This document shows, in pieces, positions 1 through 5,347 of a DNA stretch of 5,347 nucleotides. The notes below the pieces were generated by a model. The model made no database searches. It was not told where the DNA came from and worked only from the letters and a program-made list of their open reading frames with translations. Source of the DNA: Alphaproteobacteria bacterium (GTDB lineage: Bacteria > Pseudomonadota > Alphaproteobacteria > UBA8366 > GCA-2717185); NCBI GenBank assembly GCA_016764135.1, contig JAESSL010000008.1:1-5347 (forward strand), read 5' to 3'. Numbering within the stretch: position 1 is the first letter of the stretch; every line of letters begins with the position of its first letter. Position numbers and translations under genes: made by a program.

Positions 1-1728
1 TATCCGGTCGGCGCCGCGTATTGTAGCGAGGCGGTGGGCGATGACCATGGCGGTTCGACCTTTTAAAAGCCGAGCGGGGGCGCGTTGAATTTTCAGCTCT
101 GTGTAGCTATCGATATTGGCGGTCGCCTCATCGAGAATGAGAATTTTGGTGTCCGCCACCAGCGCACGGGCGAAGCTCAGTAACTGCCGTTGGCCCAGGG
201 ATAAATTACCGCCGCCTTGATCCAGTTCCGTATCGTAGCCGTTTTCCAGCCGGATGATGAAGTCGTCAGCGCCGACCGCCTTGGCCGCGGCGATAATGCC
301 GTCCCGCGTTGCCCCGATTTTCGCGTATCGGATATTCTCCAGAACCGTGCCGGAAAACAGGTAGGGTTCCTGCAACACCATCGCAATGTGGCGACCAAGC
401 GAGGCTTGGGTGATGTCCCGAACATCATGTCCGCCAACAAGAATACGCCCTTCCCAGACATCGTAAAACCGGTGCGCCAGCGCCATGGTGCTGGTTTTTC
501 CCGATCCTGTGGGACCAACGAGGGCGACAGTCTCGCCGGGCGACACATGAATGTTGATGTTCTTGAGCACGGGTTGACCGTCCACATAGCCGAAAGTGAC
601 GTTCTCAAAATCAATGGAGCCGTCAATCTCCTTGGGGTCCAGAGCGTCCGGCTTGTCGGAGACCGACACTTCGACGTCGAGTACTTCAAAAATGCGCTGC
701 CCCGCCGCCATCGCGCGTTGCATGATGCTGTACTGAATGGTCAGGGATCGGATCGGATCGAAAAAGCGTTGAACGTAAAACAGAAAGGCGACCATGACGC
801 CAATATCCAGCGCCTGATCCAGAACCAGCCCGCCGCCGACGACGACAATGATCGCCATCGCGGCGCCCGTCAGCCCATCGACAATCGGAATCAGGATGTT
901 GGTGAATTTCGATCCCGTAAAATGGGCTTTGAGGTTTTCCGTCGCCTTTTCGTCAAACAGCTCAAAATTAACGTCCTCGCGGGTCATTTCCTGTACGGCG
1001 CGCACCCCGTGAATACTCTCGGCGAGGGCGGCGTTGACCGCGCTGCTGGTCTCTCTCGCCCGTAAAAAGGCACGCCTGGCCAAGGGTAGCCAGACGATGC
1101 GAACCAGAAACAGGGCGGGCACCACGGAGAGGGTCATTGCGCCCAATCGGGCGTCCAGGCTCAACAGGACAATGATGATCCCGATCAGGAGCACCAGATC
1201 GCCAATCGCAAAAATCGAGGATTCCAGAAATTCCTGTAATGCGTTTACATCGCCCTGCAGGCGCGACATCAACCGACCGACTTCGGTCTTGTCCATGAAG
1301 GATAACGACACGACCTGAAGATGCGCGTACATCGCGCGCCGGAGATCGAACAGCAAATGACCGGCGATCCGGCCGACGATCGATTCCTGCATATAGTTCG
1401 CGATAAAGTTTGCGATCACGACGCCGATAAAGATGGCGAAAGTGATGTTCAACAACCCACGACCATCGACGCCTTGTACAACCGCGTCGTCGATGGCGGT
1501 CCTGATGATCAGCGGAATGGTCAATTGCGTCAGCGTGAAACCCAGCACCGCTGCGATGGCGACATATATGCGCGCGCGATAGGGCCGTAAATAGGTGAAG
1601 AGGCGCCCGACGACCCAGCGGTCAAAAACCCGGCCAAAGATGTCTTCATCTTGCGAGGACAGGGATCCGACGACCGCGAGGGGCGGACGTTCGTCGTTCT
1701 TCCTTTTAGCGGAGGGAGCGCGCGCCAT
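1..1728 (-). CDS. ABC exporter half-transporter, second subunit (catalytic-Glu subunit), C-terminus cut by window edge
   Basis: The frame is open from the ATG at 1728 to base 1, giving 576 residues; the family is usually about 600, so only the C-terminal tail is missing. A charged N-terminus of about 45 residues precedes a six-helix membrane domain (helices at roughly 54-78, 92-116, 170-192, 193-215, 275-302 and 308-330), then the ATPase domain. Seen there: Walker A GPTGSGKTS (405-413), Q-loop Gln453, signature LSLGQ (509-513), Walker B ILILDE with catalytic Glu534, D-loop ATANID and switch His565. The signature departs from LSGGQ at its third residue. The fold is that of a type IV (formerly type I exporter) ABC protein of the inner membrane (MdlB/MsbA-like), which uses ATP to export lipophilic compounds, lipids or peptides; the substrate cannot be read from sequence. 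The gene begins 3 bases after the preceding half-transporter, so the two are almost certainly co-translated partners. The family call is firm and the pairing likely. Confidence 0.95.
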   Translation of the reverse strand, partial: MARAPSAKRKNDERPPLAVVGSLSSQDEDIFGRVFDRWVVGRLFTYLRPYRARIYVAIAAVLGFTLTQLTIPLIIRTAIDDAVVQGVDGRGLLNITFAIFIGVVIANFIANYMQESIVGRIAGHLLFDLRRAMYAHLQVVSLSFMDKTEVGRLMSRLQGDVNALQEFLESSIFAIGDLVLLIGIIIVLLSLDARLGAMTLSVVPALFLVRIVWLPLARRAFLRARETSSAVNAALAESIHGVRAVQEMTREDVNFELFDEKATENLKAHFTGSKFTNILIPIVDGLTGAAMAIIVVVGGGLVLDQALDIGVMVAFLFYVQRFFDPIRSLTIQYSIMQRAMAAGQRIFEVLDVEVSVSDKPDALDPKEIDGSIDFENVTFGYVDGQPVLKNINIHVSPGETVALVGPTGSGKTSTMALAHRFYDVWEGRILVGGHDVRDITQASLGRHIAMVLQEPYLFSGTVLENIRYAKIGATRDGIIAAAKAVGADDFIIRLENGYDTELDQGGGNLSLGQRQLLSFARALVADTKILILDEATANIDSYTELKIQRAPARLLKGRTAMVIAHRLATIRGADRI

Positions 1729-1731
1729 GGC

Positions 1732-3582
1732 TTAGGCCTCCTCTACGGGGTCGGCGGCGTTTGTCTGCAACCGATAGAGTTCCGCATAGCGACCGGCCTT
1801 GGCTAAAAGCTGGTTATGGTCGCCGCGTTCAATGATCTTCCCGTGCTCCAGAAATAGTATTTCGTCCGCATGCATCAAGGAGCTGAGGCGGTGGGCGATG
1901 ATGATGACCGCTCGGTTCTCGACAACGGAGGCGAGTTCGGTTTTGATGCGTTGCTCCGTGGCGGCGTCGATCGCGGCCGTGGAATCGTCAAAAACGAGAA
2001 CCGCCCCATCCAGAAGGATGCCGCGCGCAATGGACAGGCGCTGGCGTTGTCCACCGGATAACGAGACGCCGCGTTCGCCGACGAGCGTTCCATAACTGGC
2101 GGGTAGGTTGGTGATATAATTGTGCATTTGCGCAACGGCGGCCGAGCGCTCGATATCCGTGCGGCCCGCCCATGGGTCGCCATAAGCGACGTTGTGATCA
2201 ATGCTGGCGGTAAACAGAAAAGGCTCCTGTTGCACGATGCGCACGGCGGCGCGAAGGGAGGCGAGCTGGACGTCTCTGATGTCCTGGCCGTCTATCGTGA
2301 TGCGTCCGCCGTCGACATCGTAATATCGTCCGGTCAACTGGGCGATTGTGCTTTTGCCGCTGCCGGGGGGGCCGACAATGCCGATAGTCTTTCCGGGCCG
2401 GGCCTCGAAACTGATGCCGGTCAGCGTGCGCTCGTCTTCAGCCCCGGCGGGATACTGGAAATCGACGTTTTCAAATCGCAACACGCCTTTTGTGATTGTC
2501 AGCGGCTGTGCGTCTGGTTTGTCCGTGATCGAGGGGGAGAGATCGAGAATATTAAACAGCCGTCCGCCACAGGTGGAGGCGCGGGCGATGGAGTTTATCA
2601 TCCAGCCAATTTGCCGGACCGGCATTTGTAAAATGCTCATGAAGGCGAGGAACTGCGCCAGTTCGCCCAGTGTGATCTCGCCGTCTATCGCTTTCATTCC
2701 GCCGACCCAGAGTACCAGGCCCATGGTCAGGAAATACGCAAATGTCATCTGCGTGGTGTAGCGGACAAACAGGTGGATGCGTTCATGCGTGACGGCCAGC
2801 GCTTCGCGGGCGCCGACATCGTATCGTTTGAGTTCATGCGCCTGAGCGGCGAAGGCGCGCACGACCCGAATGCCGCCGAGGTTCTCCTCCATGATCTTCG
2901 TCAGGCCGGACATCTGGTCCTGCAGACGCATCCACGTGTCGCGCAGTTTCAATCGGGCGACAGAGGCGCGAAATCCGACGATGGGCACAAAGCTGAGCGC
3001 GACCAGTCCCAGGACCCAATCAATGCGGAATAAAATGACTGCGCCGCCGCCAATCAGGATGGTCAGCAGGATGGATCGCAAAATACCCGTGCTGACCCAC
3101 ATGCGGACCCCTTCGATATCGAGGATCCCCCGCGCCATGAGGTCGCCGCTATGGACTTTGTCATGCCATGAAAAGCTGAGTTTTTGTATTTTTCGATAAT
3201 AGGCGAGGCGGAGGTCATATCCGATCAGCTGGCCGACCGCTTCGCCCTGATAACTTTGTAGCATGGTGAACAGGCCGCGCGTCAAACTGGCCCCGATGAG
3301 GAGCAGGGCTGTCGTCATCAAGGCGTCTTCGGCGCCGGCGCGACTGACGTTGGCGGTTAACAAACCATGCGCCTGGTCGACGGCGCGTCCCAGAAATTGC
3401 GGTATAAACAGCTGAAAGGTGGCGGCCAGAATTGTCGCGATGATAGCGACGGCCATGCGGGTGCGATGCCGAAACGCCATTTTAGTGACGCGCATCAACA
3501 CTTGCGAATCGAGGTTTGAAACCTCGATCCGGTATTCGGCGGGCGCGTCGATATCGAGGCGAGCAGTCTTGTTGGATTTCAT
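1732..3582 (-). CDS. ABC exporter half-transporter, first subunit with degenerate Walker B
   Basis: A complete 616-residue half-exporter. After about 40 mostly hydrophilic residues come six predicted membrane helices (roughly 42-64, 85-110, 165-185, 186-206, 272-296 and 305-328), then an ATPase domain from about 368. Motifs seen: A-loop Tyr377, Walker A GPPGSGKST (404-412), Q-loop Gln452, canonical signature LSGGQ (508-512), Walker B VLVFDD, D-loop STAAID and switch His564. Residue 533, normally the catalytic Glu, is Asp. In heterodimeric exporters such as TM287/288, BmrCD and MdlAB, one subunit carries this change and its ATP site binds but hydrolyses poorly. The gene just downstream retains the Glu and has the altered signature, so the two halves fit as a heterodimer. 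The substrate is unknown; multidrug, lipid or peptide export are all possible. The start at 3582 has no clear Shine-Dalgarno sequence; the next Met codons (residues 30 and 35) would remove most of the N-terminal extension. Confidence 0.96.
   Translation of the reverse strand: MKSNKTARLDIDAPAEYRIEVSNLDSQVLMRVTKMAFRHRTRMAVAIIATILAATFQLFIPQFLGRAVDQAHGLLTANVSRAGAEDALMTTALLLIGASLTRGLFTMLQSYQGEAVGQLIGYDLRLAYYRKIQKLSFSWHDKVHSGDLMARGILDIEGVRMWVSTGILRSILLTILIGGGAVILFRIDWVLGLVALSFVPIVGFRASVARLKLRDTWMRLQDQMSGLTKIMEENLGGIRVVRAFAAQAHELKRYDVGAREALAVTHERIHLFVRYTTQMTFAYFLTMGLVLWVGGMKAIDGEITLGELAQFLAFMSILQMPVRQIGWMINSIARASTCGGRLFNILDLSPSITDKPDAQPLTITKGVLRFENVDFQYPAGAEDERTLTGISFEARPGKTIGIVGPPGSGKSTIAQLTGRYYDVDGGRITIDGQDIRDVQLASLRAAVRIVQQEPFLFTASIDHNVAYGDPWAGRTDIERSAAVAQMHNYITNLPASYGTLVGERGVSLSGGQRQRLSIARGILLDGAVLVFDDSTAAIDAATEQRIKTELASVVENRAVIIIAHRLSSLMHADEILFLEHGKIIERGDHNQLLAKAGRYAELYRLQTNAADPVEEA
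1737..1743 (-). promoter_or_regulatory. Ribosome binding site inside the end of the upstream ABC gene
   Basis: On the minus strand GAGGAGG lies 8 bases before the ATG at 1728 and overlaps the last Glu-Glu codons of the preceding half-transporter, whose TAA ends at 1732. It is a near-perfect Shine-Dalgarno sequence at good spacing. It fixes the start of the second subunit and implies translational coupling of the pair. Confidence 0.85.
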
Positions 3583-3585
3583 TGG

Positions 3586-3602
3586 CGTAAGTCTAATTTA
3601 CG
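3586..3602. repeat. Short dyad beside the ABC exporter start codon
   Basis: CGTAA and TTACG form a perfect 5-base inverted repeat around a 7-base centre, 3 bases upstream of the ATG at 3582 and overlapping the candidate -10 element. It could be a repressor half-site pair or a small hairpin over the start, but such a short dyad can also occur by chance. Confidence 0.25.
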
Positions 3603-3618
3603 AAGACCCGGACGGCAA
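3590..3618 (-). promoter_or_regulatory. Weak candidate promoter for the ABC exporter pair
   Basis: In the 95-base gap between the phosphoesterase and the first exporter gene, the minus strand reads TTGCCG (3618-3613), 17 bases, then TAGACT (3595-3590). Each hexamer matches 4 of 6 consensus positions. Transcription would begin at or next to the A of the ATG at 3582, giving a leaderless message, which would agree with the missing Shine-Dalgarno sequence. The alternative is read-through from the phosphoesterase gene, since I see no terminator hairpin in the gap. Apart from this element and a 7-base direct repeat GTGAATT (3639-3645 and 3655-3661), the gap shows nothing notable. Confidence 0.25.
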
Positions 3619-3677
3619 TCCGCTGACAACGGCGCGGCGTGAATTAAAGGCCGGGTGAATTGAAGGGCGGTAGATAG

Positions 3678-4415
3678 TTAACGCAGGGGTGCGACGGCGT
3701 TGACTGTAACCTTCGTGGGCGTGTTTTTGGCGAGGTCGATCACGATATAGGTGGCGCCGAGTCCGACGTCATCCGTGGGAGATCCACTATAGGCGGCTGT
3801 CGCTTTCTCATTGATAAGTTCAAGCGCGGCGTGGTGGTGGCCGAGCGCGAGATAATCACACGGGCTTTCTTCCAGCTGGCTCATATGGATGGGAGAGGAT
3901 CGGCTGGTGTCGCCGCCATGGGGAACGTGAATGCCGTGGCCCATGCCAAAGTACCATTGGCAGTCCTGCGGGCGTTCCGGGCAACCCTCCAATGGATTGT
4001 AATCCGGGGAGTGGTCAATCATTCCCTTGCCCCAAACCGCCGTGTTCAGCGCCTCGATATAAGTGACTTCACCGGCTTCTGCGGTCAAATTGACGACATT
4101 GCTGATCTTGTTGAAGTCGTAACGGTGGTAGATTGCATTCTCGGTCATGCAATCATGATTGCCGGGAATCATGATGATGGGGAAGGGTTGTTCCTCAAGG
4201 ATATTCATCGCCCAGGTGATCGTCTCCGACGTTGCGGTGTTGCTGTCGAACAAGTCGCCAGCCAGCAACATCATATCGGGCTTATGAGCGCGCATCTCTG
4301 ACAAAGCGTGGGCGAACGCGCTCTGATAGTGGCAGTCAGCGTCGGCGCTTTTGTGATAGCCGTCGCCATCCAGATGGATGTCGGAGCAATGCGCAATTCG
4401 GAGTTTATCTGTCAT
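3678..4415 (-). CDS. Calcineurin-like metallophosphoesterase, SbcD/Mre11-like, compact
   Basis: A 245-residue protein containing the full metallophosphoesterase motif series: DIH (Asp12, His14), GDLFD (Gly53-Asp57), GNHD (85-88), a histidine in GMGHG (His160) and GHHH (192-195), followed by YSGSP (209-213), a sequence typical of SbcD-like exonucleases and related phosphoesterases. These residues bind two divalent metals, usually Mn or Fe, and cleave phosphodiesters or phosphomonoesters. There is no signal peptide, so it should be cytoplasmic. It is much shorter than SbcD (about 400 residues) and lacks its C-terminal capping region; no SbcC-like ATPase lies in the window. A DNA nuclease, a cyclic-nucleotide phosphodiesterase or another phosphatase are all possible. 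The ATG at 4415 is the only plausible start, because a TAA lies in frame 36 bases upstream and the first strand of the fold begins at residue 5; no Shine-Dalgarno sequence is evident. It precedes the exporter pair on the same strand by 95 bases, and co-transcription is possible. Confidence 0.9.
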   Translation of the reverse strand: MTDKLRIAHCSDIHLDGDGYHKSADADCHYQSAFAHALSEMRAHKPDMMLLAGDLFDSNTATSETITWAMNILEEQPFPIIMIPGNHDCMTENAIYHRYDFNKISNVVNLTAEAGEVTYIEALNTAVWGKGMIDHSPDYNPLEGCPERPQDCQWYFGMGHGIHVPHGGDTSRSSPIHMSQLEESPCDYLALGHHHAALELINEKATAAYSGSPTDDVGLGATYIVIDLAKNTPTKVTVNAVAPLR

Positions 4416-4510
4416 ATCGGGCCGGAGATTATCAATATATCCGAGAAAATCACGTGGTTATTTGAAACCGCCCAAAATTTAACAATGTGAACGTCCCAAA
4501 GTCGAATTTC

Positions 4511-4540
4511 TTGACCTTCCGGTCGGGCGCCGCCCAATAT
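4511..4540 (+). promoter_or_regulatory. Candidate promoter for the alpha/beta hydrolase
   Basis: TTGACC (4511-4516, preceded by C to give CTTGAC) is followed after 18 bases by CAATAT (4535-4540), one mismatch from the CTATAT -10 form reported for alphaproteobacterial housekeeping promoters. Transcription would start near 4547, leaving a leader of about 33 bases before the ATG at 4580. The -35 is good; the -10 and spacing are fair. Confidence 0.45.
4513..4535. repeat. Two adjacent inverted repeats in the hydrolase promoter spacer
   Basis: GACC-TTCC-GGTC (4513-4524) is followed at once by GGGCG-C-CGCCC (4525-4535). Both are perfect dyads, and together they run from within the -35 to the first base of the -10. 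They may mark an operator, or chance dyads in GC-rich DNA. They are unlikely to be a terminator, since no T-run follows on either strand. Confidence 0.35.
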
Positions 4541-4568
4541 CGTGGCGAATTTGGAATGGCGGGACATC

Positions 4569-4572
4569 AGGA
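4569..4572 (+). promoter_or_regulatory. Ribosome binding site deciding the hydrolase start
   Basis: AGGA lies 7 bases before the ATG at 4580. The in-frame ATG at 4556 has no comparable sequence at proper spacing and would sit only about 9 bases from the predicted transcript start, so 4580 is preferred. Confidence 0.6.
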
Positions 4573-4579
4573 ACCACAA

Positions 4580-5347
4580 ATGTATTTGAATAATTTTGCG
4601 CAGGGCGGCGCGCCTCTGGACATGACCGGGCTCGACGAATTCAAGAGTCTTCTGTCCAGCGCAGGCGATCTATCCATTCCCCATTCGCCGGATATCGCTT
4701 ATCAGTCCCGCAATATTGTTTTGCGCCAGCAACGCTTTCATTTTCTGGAATGGGGCTCGCCGGACAATCCACCCATCGTTTTGTTGCATGGCGGGCATCA
4801 ATCCGCCCATTCATGGGATCTGGTCAGCCTCCATCTTGCGGAAAAGTATCATGTATTCGCCTTGGATCAGCGCGGTCATGGCGACAGCGAATGGGCGCGA
4901 GACGCTGATTATTCCAGTCTCGCCATGTCGCAGGATGCAGAAGCCTTTATCGAGGCGCTGGATTTGAAAGACGCTGTGCTCATGGGACATTCCATGGGCG
5001 GGCGAAATTCGATGCTGCTGACGAAACGGAATCCGTCGCGGTTACGCGCGGTGGTTATTGTCGATGTGGGCCCGGAAATTTCAGACGAAGGCCGAAAGGC
5101 GATCTCGGCGTTTGTGCGTGAAAACGCCGAATTCGACGATCTCGAGCATTTTGTGCGCAACGTCAAAAAATATGATCCGTTCCGCAGCCGTGAGCACATT
5201 GAGCGGACAGTGAAGTACAACATGCTGGAGCGCGCCGATGGAAAGTACATCAGTAAATGCGATTCCACGCCGCGCCGCATCGGGCTTTTGGCCGCGAACC
5301 GGGACGCCGATACGGTGTCTCTGGACGACACGCGAAAGTTCGACCTT
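4580..5347 (+). CDS. Alpha/beta hydrolase, C-terminus cut by window edge
   Basis: The frame is open from the ATG at 4580 to the end of the window, giving 256 residues. After about 45 residues of uncertain role comes an alpha/beta hydrolase core: oxyanion-hole motif LLHGG (68-72), a DQRGHGDS stretch (96-103) and the nucleophile elbow GHSMGG (136-141) with Ser138. VDVGPE (161-166) follows, as in many esterase-like members. The catalytic acid and His normally come later, so they probably lie beyond the right edge. There is no signal peptide, so it is expected to be cytoplasmic. The fold covers esterases, lactonases, haloalkane dehalogenases and C-C hydrolases; a Ser nucleophile excludes a typical dehalogenase, but the substrate cannot be told from this fragment. 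An in-frame ATG at 4556 would add eight residues. It is transcribed away from the phosphoesterase and exporter genes, so any link to them is only positional. Confidence 0.93.
   Translation, partial: MYLNNFAQGGAPLDMTGLDEFKSLLSSAGDLSIPHSPDIAYQSRNIVLRQQRFHFLEWGSPDNPPIVLLHGGHQSAHSWDLVSLHLAEKYHVFALDQRGHGDSEWARDADYSSLAMSQDAEAFIEALDLKDAVLMGHSMGGRNSMLLTKRNPSRLRAVVIVDVGPEISDEGRKAISAFVRENAEFDDLEHFVRNVKKYDPFRSREHIERTVKYNMLERADGKYISKCDSTPRRIGLLAANRDADTVSLDDTRKFDL

Larger units (their letters stand above)
4416..4579. promoter_or_regulatory. Divergent intergenic region between phosphoesterase and hydrolase
   Basis: A 164-base gap between two divergent start codons, so both promoters should lie here. The half next to the phosphoesterase is AT-rich: its minus strand has TATATT and GATAAT within 30 bases of the ATG, but no convincing -35 at the right distance. 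It also has an imperfect hairpin-like repeat, GTGGTT / AACCGC around six bases (4454-4471), which overlaps a CACGTG palindrome (4451-4456). The other half holds the candidate hydrolase promoter and GC-rich inverted repeats. Confidence 0.5.

Noticed and set aside
28..44. 17-base exact direct repeat (GAGGCGGTGGGCGATGA) shared with 1885-1901
   Set aside because: Both copies encode the switch-His motif (IAHRL) of the two ABC ATPase domains, so this is conserved coding sequence in paralogues, not a mobile or regulatory repeat.
217..1065. Long plus-strand open frame (282 codons) opposite the second ABC gene
   Set aside because: The minus strand here encodes an unmistakable ABC protein with motifs in order. 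The plus-strand product has no recognisable domain and is an antisense shadow caused by codon bias.
3831..4301. Plus-strand open frame of 156 codons opposite the phosphoesterase
   Set aside because: It overlaps the metallophosphoesterase motifs on the other strand, and its product resembles no family. It is an antisense shadow.
4487..4505. TGTGA considered as half of a CRP site
   Set aside because: No matching TCACA half-site occurs at the required spacing.
4513..4535. GC-rich dyads considered as a rho-independent terminator
   Set aside because: No T-run follows on either strand, and the position between divergent genes does not call for a terminator.
4909..5331. Minus-strand open frame of 140 codons opposite the hydrolase
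   Set aside because: The plus strand encodes the HGG and GHSMGG motifs through this stretch. The minus-strand product is Ser/Arg-rich and has no domain.

Overview
The window carries four protein-coding genes in a compact, moderately GC-rich bacterial layout. Three lie on the minus strand and one on the plus strand. I saw no RNA gene, mobile element, CRISPR array or long repeat. Short intergenic gaps, a CTTGAC-type -35 element and the style of the proteins suggest an alphaproteobacterium. That assignment is an inference with modest support, and I cannot name a genus.

Minus strand, in transcription order. (1) 4415-3678 encodes a compact calcineurin-like metallophosphoesterase of the SbcD/Mre11 type, with all the metal-binding motifs present. 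(2) After a 95-base gap, 3582-1732 encodes a complete ABC half-exporter of 616 residues (six membrane segments followed by an ATPase domain). (3) Three bases further on, 1728-1 encodes a second ABC half-exporter, cut by the window edge after 576 residues. Its Shine-Dalgarno sequence lies inside the last codons of the gene before it. The two half-exporters very probably form one heterodimeric exporter. The first has Asp where the catalytic Glu should be, and the second has LSLGQ instead of LSGGQ. Together these changes fall in a single composite ATP site and leave the other canonical. This is the known asymmetric arrangement of TM287/288-like and MdlAB-like exporters.

Plus strand. After a 164-base divergent intergenic region, an alpha/beta hydrolase starts at 4580 and runs off the right edge (256 residues seen). 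It has the oxyanion-hole HGG and the nucleophile elbow GHSMGG. The intergenic region contains a plausible promoter for it, with short inverted repeats between the -35 and -10 elements.

Nothing links the phosphoesterase or the hydrolase functionally to the exporter beyond position. I see no strong evidence of an undescribed multi-gene system. The points worth checking are the paired degenerate ATP site, the orphan SbcD-like phosphoesterase, a possible leaderless start for the first exporter gene, and the inverted repeats upstream of the hydrolase.
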